The notes beneath the pieces were generated by a model. The model did not search any database and was not told the origin of the DNA. It saw only the letters and a program-made list of their open reading frames with translations. Both the position numbers and the translations under genes were made by a program. This document shows, one piece after another, positions 5,631-13,054 of a stretch of 24,368 bases of DNA. Source of the stretch: a virus; the IMG/VR virus record IMGVR_UViG_3300047299_000103, positions 1 to 24,368 of that record, one strand, 5' to 3'. Each line of letters opens with the position of its first letter. Position 1 is the stretch's first letter.

Positions 5631-5963
5631 TCATTCGTCTGTCAACGGGCTTTTTGCCAATTCTAACAAGAACTTATATTCATCATATGCTGTTTTAACG
5701 GCAGGATGGTTGTGTCGTATTTTGGCTTCTTCCAGCATGATCTTTTCCAATTTTTCTAATCTAGTGGTTAACTGATCAATCGTTACAGGACTTGTAATTG
5801 AACTTGCCATGTTAGTATACGGCATTGTCTGGGCAATGATGCCTGTTGTTACATCTGTATTGTGTGCCCATACAAATTCAACAGGTCCTACCGAAGATAA
5901 ATCAATCGAAAAAGAATCTTCTTTATTGCCGGGCATATTAGTATAACTTTTTTGGTAATGCAT
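5631..5963 (-). CDS. Unknown phage protein (110 aa)
   Basis: A soluble protein with an N-terminal segment SYTNMPGNKEDSFSIDLSSV, a central SPVTIDQLTTRLEKLEKIM that looks like a short coiled coil, and a helical tail. No domain recognised. I prefer the ATG at 5961-5963; an in-frame GTG nine bases upstream is also possible. The gene overlaps the 3' end of the bS21 gene by 26 bases and is the last member of the ClpX-IF3-bS21 cluster, so it is probably co-translated with it. Confidence 0.75.
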   Translation of the reverse strand: MHYQKSYTNMPGNKEDSFSIDLSSVGPVEFVWAHNTDVTTGIIAQTMPYTNMASSITSPVTIDQLTTRLEKLEKIMLEEAKIRHNHPAVKTAYDEYKFLLELAKSPLTDE

Positions 5964-6174
5964 CTGCTTCACGCTTTTTTTGTGCTCTGCGTGCTTGCTG
6001 ATTTTTAGTTTTGCGTTTTGTTACGCTGGGCTTTTCGTAAAACTCTTTTTCTCTAAGTTCTACTAGCTTGCCGCTTTCCATGATCTTCTTCTTGAAAATA
6101 CGTAATGCTTTTTCCCAATTATCGTTTTGTACCAAAACAGTACTACCCATCAATGGACCGTGTTTTTTACTCAT
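5938..6174 (-). CDS. rpsU: Ribosomal protein bS21
   Basis: Phage-encoded homologue of bS21, the last protein added to the 30S subunit, lying by the 3' end of 16S rRNA where the anti-Shine-Dalgarno sequence is. The family core is clear: NDNWEKALRIFKKKIMESGK (about residues 18-37), LVELREKEFYEKPSV and a highly basic C-terminal tail KRKTKNQQARRAQKKREA. The 78-aa length is close to the usual 70 or so, with an N-terminal extension of about eight residues. The ATG overlaps the infC stop (ATGA at 6171-6174). bS21 homologues are known in other large phages and are thought to bias initiation toward phage mRNA. Confidence 0.93.
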   Translation of the reverse strand: MSKKHGPLMGSTVLVQNDNWEKALRIFKKKIMESGKLVELREKEFYEKPSVTKRKTKNQQARRAQKKREADALPKKLY

Positions 6175-6710
6175 TTAGTTTTACCTTGAAATAATGTTGC
6201 AATCATTCTATTACCTTGCATTTCACTAGCACCTTCTAATTTAGCTGCCGGAACTTGGGCTAAAATATTATCTATAATAATTCGACCCTGCGAAGTATTT
6301 GCCATTTCACGACCTCTGAACTTGACTACAATTTTAACTTTGTCGCCTTCGACTAACCATTCCTTGATATGCTTGATTTTAACTTCCAAATCATGCTTAT
6401 CAATTCCAGGGCGTAGCTGAACTTCTTTTAGTTCAATTCTACTTTCTCTGGACTTTTTGTCTTGTTCTTTCTGACGCTTTTGCAAATCATACTTATACTT
6501 ACCTAAATCTCCAATCTTACAAACAGGCGGATTAGTTGCACCGTTGATTAAGATTAAATCGAGACTTTGATCCTGTGCAGAAGTCAGTGCTCTAAAATAA
6601 GGCCATACCCCCAGGTTGCTGCCATCTGAGCCAATAAGACGTACTTCGCGAGCGCGAATGTCCCTATTAGCTAGAACTCTGTTCTCTTGTCTTCTTTCGT
6701 TTATTGCCAT
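6171..6710 (-). CDS. infC: Translation initiation factor IF-3
   Basis: Full-length IF3 (179 aa) with both domains. The N-terminal domain begins with the hallmark RDIRAREVRLIGSDGSNLGV (about residues 16-35). The linker is Lys-rich, and the C-terminal domain shows KEVQLRPGIDKHDLEVKIKH and VKIVVKFRGREMA. IF3 binds the 30S subunit, blocks premature 50S joining and proofreads the start codon and initiator tRNA. It starts with ATG at 6708-6710, inside the last 44 bases of clpX; host infC genes use the rare AUU to autoregulate, which this copy does not. Weak SD (AAGGA about 13 bases upstream). The adjacent bS21 gene acts at the same ribosomal site. Confidence 0.95.
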   Translation of the reverse strand: MAINERRQENRVLANRDIRAREVRLIGSDGSNLGVWPYFRALTSAQDQSLDLILINGATNPPVCKIGDLGKYKYDLQKRQKEQDKKSRESRIELKEVQLRPGIDKHDLEVKIKHIKEWLVEGDKVKIVVKFRGREMANTSQGRIIIDNILAQVPAAKLEGASEMQGNRMIATLFQGKTK

Positions 6711-7905
6711 ATACTAGTAGTGGTTCCTTGCCTTCTGACACGCTTTCCTCGGTTAATGTAACTCGACTAACATTTTCGTTAGCCAAGTCGGGCAAGACAA
6801 ACTGCGTTTTTAAGAGAACAGATTCCAGTTCTGCTCTAAGGCCGCGGGCACCTAACTTCATCGACACGCATTTTCTTGCAATTGCAAGACTTGCTGCTGG
6901 ATCAATTTCTAATTCTACACCATCCATTGCAAACAATGTTTGATATTGACTGATAATACTATTCTTTGGTTCTTTCATTGCACGTACCAATTGATCTTCG
7001 GTTAGTTCTTCTAACACTGCAATCTTTGGCATTCGGCCTGCAAGTTCGGGAATGATTCCCCATTTAATAACATCATCGTGTATAACTTGCGTTAAGCTAG
7101 CTTTTTTACGACTATCTGTTGTGTTAAAACCAATTGTGGGCTTGTTGTTAAGACGTTTGTTTATAACATCTTCTAATCCCACAAATGCCCCGCCGAGAAT
7201 AAACAAAATATTTTTTGTGTTTATTGTTAGCGTTTCATTGTTAGGATGCTTTCTGCCTCCTCCTTGCGGGACTCGGCATTCTGTACCTTCGATAATTTTT
7301 AACAAGGCTTGTTGCACTCCTTCGCCAGATACGTCTCGGGTAATACTAGTGCCTTCGCTTTTACGACCTTTTTTGTCTATTTCGTCGATGTAAATAATGC
7401 CCTGTTCGCAACGCTCTATGCTGTTTCCTGCTGCTTGATATAATTTGTGAATAACATTTTCTACGTCTTCACCAACATATCCTGCTTCAGTTAAACTAGT
7501 AGCATCGGTAATTGCAAAAGGAACATCTAGGAATTTAGCAATTGTTTTGGCTAGTAAAGTTTTACCCGAACCAGTTGGTCCGATAAACAATACATTACTT
7601 TTTTCAATTTCAACATCGCTTGTATTTTGCAATCGCTTATAGTGATTATATACTGCAACACTAAGCGCAAGTTTTGGATAATCTTGACCAATGATATATT
7701 GATCCAAGTGTTGATAAATCTCCCTGGGCGTGGGCAGATTACTTTTATTAGTTGTCTTTACAACTTCGTCTTTAATAACTTCATTGCAAAGAACAATACA
7801 TTCGTCGCAAATGTAGCCTGTGCTACCTGCAACTAATTTTTTAACTTCGTTTTGACTTTTGTCGCAAAAACTGCAACGCATTAAAGGTTTGGATTTTTCA
7901 GTCAT
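6667..7905 (-). CDS. clpX: ATP-dependent protease ATPase subunit ClpX
   Basis: Complete 412-residue AAA+ unfoldase that feeds tagged proteins to ClpP. The N-terminal zinc-binding domain has C11, C14, C33 and C36. Walker A GPTGSGKT is at 109-116 and Walker B IIYIDEID follows; the pore-1 loop GYVG and the RKH loop (GGGRKHPN) are intact, and an IGF loop (PTIGFN) that docks onto ClpP is kept. It should therefore work with host ClpP; no clpP is present in the window. The ATG overlaps the upstream TGA (ATGA at 7902-7905), and the last 44 bases overlap infC. The tail KRKKTREQSSS differs from typical ClpX ends. The window also encodes a tmRNA whose tag ends MVA, a possible dedicated substrate. Confidence 0.95.
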   Translation of the reverse strand: MTEKSKPLMRCSFCDKSQNEVKKLVAGSTGYICDECIVLCNEVIKDEVVKTTNKSNLPTPREIYQHLDQYIIGQDYPKLALSVAVYNHYKRLQNTSDVEIEKSNVLFIGPTGSGKTLLAKTIAKFLDVPFAITDATSLTEAGYVGEDVENVIHKLYQAAGNSIERCEQGIIYIDEIDKKGRKSEGTSITRDVSGEGVQQALLKIIEGTECRVPQGGGRKHPNNETLTINTKNILFILGGAFVGLEDVINKRLNNKPTIGFNTTDSRKKASLTQVIHDDVIKWGIIPELAGRMPKIAVLEELTEDQLVRAMKEPKNSIISQYQTLFAMDGVELEIDPAASLAIARKCVSMKLGARGLRAELESVLLKTQFVLPDLANENVSRVTLTEESVSEGKEPLLVYGNKRKKTREQSSS

Positions 7906-8324
7906 TCGCCGACAAAATTTCTAAGCATCAAATGTAATTGTTCTCTATTGTTAAACACGTTTGCATTTATGCTATTTAACAATATTCTAACTTCTTTGTC
8001 AACCACTTCTTTATCAACGAAGAACCAAACTTTGTTTCCGTTCGCTGTTAAAAATGCCAAATTCAATTCTAGTGCTGTGCAACGTCCAACGTTAACCATA
8101 ATTAAATCACTGCTGTCAACCATGTGATATAACCATTGCCATTGGTCGTTTGTTCTTTCATCTAAATGATAAAACGTCATAGGGACGGTTGGGAATGTAT
8201 CTTCCAAATCATCACTTAATTGTTCTGTCCAGTCCTCGTCTGTGCCTATTACCGTAATTCGCAAACCTTCTTCAGGTAAAAAGATAGTAGGAGGTGTTAT
8301 GTAATAATTTTGAGTATCATCCAT
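7902..8324 (-). CDS. Unknown protein, possibly nucleotide-binding fold (140 aa)
   Basis: Alternating strands and helices (GLRITVIGTDEDWTEQLSDD near residue 20, then SSDLIMVNVGRCTALELNLAF and NGNKVWFFVDKE) look like a Rossmann-type or nucleoside deoxyribosyltransferase-like fold, with ALELNLAF in the place where that family has its catalytic Glu. This is a fold guess from pattern only. The gene overlaps the membrane-protein gene by 8 bases upstream and clpX by 4 bases downstream, so its product is made together with ClpX. It has no close to consensus SD. Confidence 0.7.
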   Translation of the reverse strand: MDDTQNYYITPPTIFLPEEGLRITVIGTDEDWTEQLSDDLEDTFPTVPMTFYHLDERTNDQWQWLYHMVDSSDLIMVNVGRCTALELNLAFLTANGNKVWFFVDKEVVDKEVRILLNSINANVFNNREQLHLMLRNFVGE

Positions 8325-9630
8325 TTTTGTTATTTTTAATTGGGCCCCAATGGGTAGTTTTGCTTCGAGTTTTCTTAGCTAGTTCTTTGACTATTTTTTT
8401 ATAAACTTGCTCAAGTCCTTGTTGATCTCCGTTTTCGATCATTTGCTGAACTTGATCATCTACTGCTATAGGTTTTCCTATGACTCCTTCTATTGATTTA
8501 TCACTGCTAGTCTGTTCTTCCAATTTGATAGTTTCGATTGGTTTATCAGATTCTATGATATAATCACCTGGGCGGTCGATAACATCTACTCCCATGGAAA
8601 GAATTTTAGTTTCTTCTATAACTTCTGGTTTATTTGGTTTTTGCTTTCGCGTCTTTTTTTTAGGTGCAGGTTCTTCTATTATTCCCACTGCTTCCACTGC
8701 GGCTGACTGTTGAACACTGGATTCAATTTCCTCTGCATTAACTGCAAGTGTTTGCTGCTGTTCTGGTGCTTGAGCAACCACTGGCAACTCAACTTCGTTA
8801 TGTATAATTTCATTTTGTTTATCAAGTTCAACTCCCTTAGATTCATTCTTGTCTTGTGCATTTTTAATTTGTGTTAGGTTTGCCGCAATCAGCATTAAAA
8901 CTGCCAGTGGGTCAAATACGCAAATCAATAATATAATTAGCCAACGAACACTACGTTCTAAAGAATTTTCGTCGGGGTTGTCGCCGTATATAAATGCTGC
9001 TAGATATTTTAAAGGACCAACTTCAGCTTCCACTTTGCGCACTTCTGCACGGATAGGCGACGCTTGGTCGTTAAGCTGCGCAATCGCTTTCTGCTGGGCT
9101 TCAATGTCTTTGGCCAACGCACTGCGATCCCGTTGTTGAGATTTACGTATATTGTTCGCCTTGGTCGCGCCTTCTTCTGTCGTTGAGCGAGCCATAACTT
9201 GGTCCACCGCTTCATCCATTTGTTTAAGTTGCTTACGGTTAGCGTCAATGTTTTCTTTTGCCGTTTTAATTTTTTCGTCATATACTGCCAATTTTGCCAG
9301 CACATCGCCACCGACTAAACTTTGGTCGCTGTGTGCCTTACTTAAGAATCCAAAGATACCCATGCTGGTAATCAACATAAGAACCACCAGTGCCGTGGTA
9401 AAATACGCTTTCATTAAGAAAGGAATATTCTTCCAATATCTATAAAGCCAACTTGCAACTACTAGCTTGGCAGCTTCTAAACTAGCTCCCATCATAGCGA
9501 CCGGAATGGTTGCTGCGCTAAAAATTGCTACAAGACCTATAACACTGTAATAAGCGGCTATGCCACTTATGATAACTGCGATGAAATATAATAAAAATGC
9601 CATTGTTATATTTATTAAGCTAATCACCAT
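8317..9630 (-). CDS. Membrane protein with periplasmic or cytosolic coiled coil (437 aa)
   Basis: Several hydrophobic helices fill residues about 10-95 (AFLLYFIAVIISGIAAYY, IPVAMMGASLEAAKLVVASW, TALVVLMLITSMGIFGFL). Then comes a long Lys/Glu/Gln-rich coiled coil (about 110-205), another hydrophobic helix with WLIILLICVFDPLAVLML (about 228-246) and a low-complexity Glu/Gln/Lys-rich C-terminal half. I recognise this architecture, including the DPLAVLML..AN motif, from uncharacterised proteins of large myoviruses. The role is unknown; a membrane-anchored scaffold or lysis/superinfection factor would be guesswork. The start is uncertain: ATG at 9628-9630, or 27 bases downstream (MAFLLYF). Neither has a good SD. 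It leads the cluster containing clpX, infC and rpsU. Confidence 0.8.
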   Translation of the reverse strand: MVISLINITMAFLLYFIAVIISGIAAYYSVIGLVAIFSAATIPVAMMGASLEAAKLVVASWLYRYWKNIPFLMKAYFTTALVVLMLITSMGIFGFLSKAHSDQSLVGGDVLAKLAVYDEKIKTAKENIDANRKQLKQMDEAVDQVMARSTTEEGATKANNIRKSQQRDRSALAKDIEAQQKAIAQLNDQASPIRAEVRKVEAEVGPLKYLAAFIYGDNPDENSLERSVRWLIILLICVFDPLAVLMLIAANLTQIKNAQDKNESKGVELDKQNEIIHNEVELPVVAQAPEQQQTLAVNAEEIESSVQQSAAVEAVGIIEEPAPKKKTRKQKPNKPEVIEETKILSMGVDVIDRPGDYIIESDKPIETIKLEEQTSSDKSIEGVIGKPIAVDDQVQQMIENGDQQGLEQVYKKIVKELAKKTRSKTTHWGPIKNNKNG

Positions 9631-9650
9631 AGGTTAAAACTATAGTGATT
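9622..9650. repeat. Inverted repeat between divergent genes
   Basis: AATCAC..GTGATT with inner CTATAG/CTATGG arms makes an 11-bp imperfect dyad around a 7-nt centre. It covers the possible first ATG of the membrane-protein gene and lies upstream of the radical SAM gene. It could be an operator for both directions or a leader hairpin. Confidence 0.4.
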
Positions 9651-9707
9651 AGATTAACATTATATATAACTACCAGAAACTTGTCAAATAAAGTGGTAAA
9701 TATCGTT

Positions 9708-10589
9708 ATGATGATCAAACAAGCCGAAGTCCATTGGAATTTAAACGACAATTGCAACGCAGGATGTACCTATTGCCCTAGCAAATACAGTGGCAACACA
9801 ACCAACAGAGGCATTGACGAATACCAACGTGTAATTAGAAAATTACAAGACAGTAGATACCAAGTTGCAGAATCTATTAAATGGAAACTAGGAGGAGGAG
9901 AACCTTTGCATTTTCCTGGTTTGGATATCATTTTAAAGGACATTAAAAAACATCCGAGTACTGTAAGATTGGATACAAGTGGAGGTAGCACGTGGTTCGA
10001 CCTTATGCCCATTGTGCATTTATTAGATCATATAAAATTTACACAACACTCTTGGCAAAATCCCAGCGTATTGGATTTTACGATAGACTTGTGCCACGAT
10101 AACAATGTCAAATTAGATGTTGTTATTCCATTGTTACCTGGGAAGATTTTACAAGGACGAGAACAAGTGCAAGAATTAATATCGCGCGGCATTTCTGCAC
10201 ATGAACAGATTCTTACTGCACAAGCATCTGGTGGTAATAATTTTTGGTCTGAGTACAGTGCAGGAGATATAAATTTAATAAATGGTTTGCCAGAAGATTG
10301 GTCTCCACCGCCGCCAGAACCCGTAGATACTAATGCACCAAATCCAGCGTGGGTAGATCCTAGAGTTATCGCCAATCCAGAATTTGTATATACAGGAGCA
10401 AGCTGTTGGGCAGGAGTTGATTATATTTTTATCGGTGCCAAAGGATGGGCAAGTGCCAGTGCATGCGGAGGAAGAGATATCGGAAATGTATTCCAAGCTG
10501 ATTGGTCAGCACCGAATTCTAGTTTCGCATGCCCGATGCTACAGTGCATGCACGAATCAGATAGAACAAGAATTAGAGTTAATCAATAA
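9708..10589 (+). CDS. Radical SAM protein with C-terminal Cys cluster
   Basis: The 4Fe-4S/SAM motif CNAGCTYC (CxxxCxxC) lies at about residues 16-23, right after HWNLND, and KLGGGEPLHF is the GGEP SAM-binding motif. The C-terminal part has Cys in ASCWAGVD, SACGGRD and FACPMLQCMH, which could hold an auxiliary iron-sulfur cluster as in SPASM or twitch domains. These enzymes often modify peptides or nucleotides by radical chemistry; the substrate here is unknown. The true start is probably ATG at 9708 or 9711, not the GTG at 9645, because the radical SAM core begins immediately after. Its stop overlaps the apt stop on the other strand by 7 bases. Confidence 0.85.
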   Translation: MMIKQAEVHWNLNDNCNAGCTYCPSKYSGNTTNRGIDEYQRVIRKLQDSRYQVAESIKWKLGGGEPLHFPGLDIILKDIKKHPSTVRLDTSGGSTWFDLMPIVHLLDHIKFTQHSWQNPSVLDFTIDLCHDNNVKLDVVIPLLPGKILQGREQVQELISRGISAHEQILTAQASGGNNFWSEYSAGDINLINGLPEDWSPPPPEPVDTNAPNPAWVDPRVIANPEFVYTGASCWAGVDYIFIGAKGWASASACGGRDIGNVFQADWSAPNSSFACPMLQCMHESDRTRIRVNQ

Positions 10590-11107
10590 CATTCTAATGC
10601 TGCAACATTATAGCCTGCGGCAGTCAATGATTTGGCGCCTGGCAAGAATTCCAAAGAAACTATAGCGGTATGAAACTGCTGTGTAGGAAGAATATCCCAG
10701 TGCTGCTCTAATAACTTGCCGACTGCTGCTAATGTGCCTCCGGTTGCTATTATGTCGTCCAAAATCATAACAGGGCCTTTTATGTTGGCTTCTTTTAATA
10801 AGGATAAACTCGCGGTGCTGTATTCGGTGGTATAATCTTGCGTAACTACTGTTCCAGGTAGCTTGCCTGTTTTCCTGGCCAAGAATAAAGGTATTTGTAA
10901 TTCTGCTGCCAATGCACCGGCCCATATAAAACCTCTTGCATCAACTGCTACTATACTTTCGATTTGATTTTGTGCCGCTTGTTTTACTAACCATTTTACA
11001 GTGTGTTTAAATGCTGCGGCATCAGCAAGTATACTAGATACATCTAAAAATTTAACTCCCGGTGACGGGAAATCATCAACTGTAGTAATTACTTGTTTAA
11101 GGTTCAT
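10583..11107 (-). CDS. apt: Adenine phosphoribosyltransferase
   Basis: Converts adenine and PRPP to AMP and pyrophosphate. The 174-aa length is typical. The N-terminus has the family pattern DFPSPGVKFLDVSSILAD (about residues 12-29), a VDARGFIWAGALA loop, and the PRPP-binding motif VMILDDIIATGGTLAA at about 118-133. An SD-like GTGAG lies five bases before the ATG. It is convergent with the radical SAM gene. Together with NadV, which also uses PRPP, it suggests phage control over base salvage. Family assignment is firm; adenine is the likely base. Confidence 0.9.
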   Translation of the reverse strand: MNLKQVITTVDDFPSPGVKFLDVSSILADAAAFKHTVKWLVKQAAQNQIESIVAVDARGFIWAGALAAELQIPLFLARKTGKLPGTVVTQDYTTEYSTASLSLLKEANIKGPVMILDDIIATGGTLAAVGKLLEQHWDILPTQQFHTAIVSLEFLPGAKSLTAAGYNVAALECY

Positions 11108-11118
11108 ATGTACTCACG

Positions 11119-11144
11119 AAAAAAGGACACTTACGTGTCCTTTT
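11119..11144. terminator. Intrinsic terminator after the HTH gene
   Basis: Perfect stem AAAGGACAC/GTGTCCTTT with a 4-nt loop, followed on the minus strand by a run of T. It ends the 11417-11166 transcript and separates it from apt; the A/T flanks would allow some function in both directions. Confidence 0.85.
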
Positions 11145-11165
11145 ATTTACTGTGCAAGTTCTAGA

Positions 11166-11417
11166 TTAAACTAGACCCATTGCCAATGCGCGGTAACCTG
11201 CGGCGATTACGCGCTTACTTGGATTGCCCAAACGATACTTGGTAGTTTCGCGGCCTTTAGTATCCTTGTGCTGGTTAGCATAGATAGCATAGCCCTGATA
11301 GCGAAGGTCACTAACAGTCGCACGCGGGTTCTTGATACCAAAACGTGCAGAGATTTGAGCTGCTGTTAGCTTCTCACCGGCTTGTAACGCTGTCAATAGT
11401 TTGCTAGATTTTGTCAT
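11166..11417 (-). CDS. Small helix-turn-helix DNA-binding protein (83 aa)
   Basis: LLTALQAGEKLTAAQISARFGIKNPRATVSDLRYQGY (about residues 7-43; described by key parts LTAAQISARFG and ATVSDLRYQG) reads as a winged-helix or HTH domain: a helix, a turn, then a recognition helix, followed by a beta wing with TKYRLG. This matches small uncharacterised regulators common in large phages. The C-terminal GYRALAMGLV helix may allow dimerisation. AAGGAAAAAGAAATG gives the start. It is monocistronic between two terminators (11119-11144 and 11479-11515), as expected for a regulator. Confidence 0.8.
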   Translation of the reverse strand: MTKSSKLLTALQAGEKLTAAQISARFGIKNPRATVSDLRYQGYAIYANQHKDTKGRETTKYRLGNPSKRVIAAGYRALAMGLV

Positions 11418-11478
11418 TTCTTTTTCCTTAAAATTTAAATGTCGTCACTGCGTTTGCAATGTATGACTATTATTACAT

Positions 11479-11515
11479 AAAAAAACGGTAAGAGCAATAG
11501 TGTATTTTACCGTTT
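11479..11515 (-). terminator. Intrinsic terminator
   Basis: Minus-strand AAACGGTAA (11515-11507) and TTACCGTTT (11491-11483) form a 9-bp stem around 15 nt, followed by a T run to about 11479. It ends the 86-aa gene at 11534. Confidence 0.8.
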
Positions 11516-11533
11516 AGTTGAGCAATTTAACCG

Positions 11534-11794
11534 TTATACCCGTTGGTTAATAAACTCGTTCAAGGTTTTGGCCTTGGCAATAACTTCTGCTTCAGTGGGG
11601 AAAGCTCTAAATTCAGGAAGCGTAGGAATATCAATTAGCAACGAATCTCGACCTTTGGCTTTGATTTTTGCCAGTTCAACTTCATGTTCCCATTTTGTTT
11701 GTGTCATCGAATGATTGGCGTGCCATTCTTGTTCTAGCATTTCTTTTGACATCTTGAGTAGTTCAAGACGAATTTCATATCCGTTAGTGCTCAT
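11534..11794 (-). CDS. Conserved-type phage protein starting MSTNGYEIRLE (86 aa)
   Basis: I recognise the start MSTNGYEIRLELLKMSKEML from small uncharacterised proteins of T4-like phages. The first half is an amphipathic helix, then a short linker and TLPEFRAFPTEAEVIAKAKTLNEF. The frame is open 15 codons upstream, but the purine-rich AGAGAA before the ATG at 11792-11794 and the match of the N-terminus favour this start; the upstream part contains a terminator hairpin. Function unknown. Confidence 0.75.
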   Translation of the reverse strand: MSTNGYEIRLELLKMSKEMLEQEWHANHSMTQTKWEHEVELAKIKAKGRDSLLIDIPTLPEFRAFPTEAEVIAKAKTLNEFINQRV

Positions 11795-11819
11795 ATGTGT
11801 GTTCTCTTTCTGTGTGTGT

Positions 11820-11855
11820 AAAAAATAAAGTGTATGCATCTATTGACGCATACAC
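11820..11855 (-). terminator. Intrinsic terminator
   Basis: Minus-strand GTGTATGC/GCATACAC 8-bp stem with a 10-nt loop (11855-11830), followed by TTTATTTTT. It ends the 65-aa gene at 11894. A TATAAT sequence immediately before the stem may start the transcript of the next gene. Confidence 0.7.
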
Positions 11856-11893
11856 TATTATATAGTCAGGTGTGTCTATATCCTAACGGTAGT

Positions 11894-12091
11894 TTACTCA
11901 AGAGTAACTGTCTGACCTGTTTCTTTTAAAAACTCTTCAACCATTGCATCAAATGCAGGATCTGGAACTGTTTGATCTTTTGTAAAATCTCTCGCTGCTA
12001 AAATGCCAGTGTAAGTTGGATTGTTCTTAGAAACTACCCATTCAAATAGCTCAACTACTTCTTTACCTGGTGCTGGTACAATACGTGCCAT
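11894..12091 (-). CDS. Small phage protein (65 aa), paralogue of the gene at 20234-20440
   Basis: A 65-residue protein with a good AGGAG RBS. The C-terminal part DPAFDAMVEEFLKETGQTV matches the 68-aa protein at 20234-20440 (DPEYHAMIDEFLTTTNQTV) position by position, and both have an N-terminal VV/WVA..NP.Y segment. The two are therefore paralogues of an unrecognised family. There are no Cys and no membrane helix. Function unknown. Confidence 0.75.
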   Translation of the reverse strand: MARIVPAPGKEVVELFEWVVSKNNPTYTGILAARDFTKDQTVPDPAFDAMVEEFLKETGQTVTLE

Positions 12092-12111
12092 AATGACTCC
12101 TTTAAGTTTGT

Positions 12112-12534
12112 TTATTTATTTATTTTTGCGGCCAATTCTTTGTAGCCTCGGCCGGTTGGATGTATTCCATCCTTGCTTATATTAGTAATAGGCAATACAG
12201 AATCGCCGTGCTGTGCTGCTATTTCTTTAACAAAATGCTGTATGACTTCGATATCAACTCCGGACGCTTTAAGGTTACCATTTGGCAATATCCAAAACAC
12301 TTTTGCCGCTTTAACGCGATTTCGCAATTTTTGCAATTCGTCATAAGTTTTTACTCCTCGGTGATCATTGCTACCTAAACTGATAATAACAGTTTGAGCC
12401 GGTTCGATATTCTGTGCATAGTTTTTATTAAACTGCCATGAATTGATGCCGCTTTTACCCGCTATGCTACATCTTGCAGCATGCATATGTGTTCCTACGG
12501 CGATGCTATCGCCCAATATTAAACAATCAATCAT
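12112..12534 (-). CDS. SGNH/GDSL-type hydrolase
   Basis: A 140-aa SGNH-fold esterase or lipase-like protein. Block I is LILGDSIAVG at residues 4-13 with the nucleophile Ser, block III is ISLGSNDHRG (about residues 50-59), and the last block DGIHPTGRGY carries the catalytic Asp and His. In phages, SGNH enzymes often de-acetylate surface or capsule sugars or sit in tail proteins; the small size and operon position here do not show which. I chose the ATG at 12532-12534, which starts right before LILGDS and overlaps the upstream gene by 8 bases. Confidence 0.85.
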   Translation of the reverse strand: MIDCLILGDSIAVGTHMHAARCSIAGKSGINSWQFNKNYAQNIEPAQTVIISLGSNDHRGVKTYDELQKLRNRVKAAKVFWILPNGNLKASGVDIEVIQHFVKEIAAQHGDSVLPITNISKDGIHPTGRGYKELAAKINK

Positions 12535-13054
12535 AATCGTAACTTTCTCTTTGTAATTTATCCCATAGTTTCTTATCATCGTATGCACGATAATAATCCT
12601 CATTTGGCATAAGAACCCTAAACTGTCCTGGATATTTTAAACTTAAAATCATCATGTCGTTCTTATCTAATATGTCGCATACCGTAAATTGCGAGCCGCA
12701 GCCTCCATATATAGTTTTAAACGGGCTGTGTTTAACGTTTTCACTTTTGAGTAGCGGCGCAAATGTATTATTTCTCCATATAATCCGAGTAATCCCCAAC
12801 TTCTGATTACGAAGGCGGATTTTATCGAATATTGTAAGTTTTGATAATGTTGCACCGTTTTCAGTGTCGATCGTTAGCAAACAATCTTTAACTTTTATAC
12901 TTCCCTTAGTATGCGGATTGTCACTAGTTTCTTTAGTGCTCCAAGGGATAGTGCAATCTACGTGATTTACGTAATAAGACTCGCCATGAGTTTTTAGGAC
13001 CCACATGGGAATGGTTTGGTCCTCGAGGTGTTTTTTGTTAAAGTGGAACACCAC
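12527..13054 (-). CDS. Unknown phage protein with an amber codon upstream in frame
   Basis: The unambiguous open part begins at GTG 13052-13054 and gives 175 aa (VFHFNKKHLEDQTIPMWV..., with CTIPWSTKETSDNPHTKGS near residue 34). I recall similar unknown proteins in large phages but cannot name a function. The frame continues upstream without a break for another seven codons to a TAG at 13076-13078, and beyond it to an ATG at 13088-13090 with a good SD. If the TAG is read by the suppressor tRNA at 21453-21527, the protein has 187 residues. Otherwise translation must start at GTG 13054 or 13051 (AGG just upstream) or the rare ATT after the TAG. The gene is followed by the SGNH hydrolase with an 8-base overlap. 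Confidence 0.8.
   Translation of the reverse strand: MVFHFNKKHLEDQTIPMWVLKTHGESYYVNHVDCTIPWSTKETSDNPHTKGSIKVKDCLLTIDTENGATLSKLTIFDKIRLRNQKLGITRIIWRNNTFAPLLKSENVKHSPFKTIYGGCGSQFTVCDILDKNDMMILSLKYPGQFRVLMPNEDYYRAYDDKKLWDKLQRESYDYD

Noticed and set aside
7052-7393. 113-aa rightward frame inside clpX
   Set aside because: Antisense to the conserved AAA+ core of clpX; no start signal and hydrophobic shadow composition.
9009-9311. 100-aa leftward frame inside the membrane-protein gene
   Set aside because: Alternate frame of the coiled-coil coding part; Trp/Lys-rich sequence is typical of a frame-shifted coiled coil.
9645-9707. GTG start for the first radical SAM gene
   Set aside because: It adds 21 residues with no SD before the core that begins right after the ATGATG at 9708; the added sequence lies in the promoter region.
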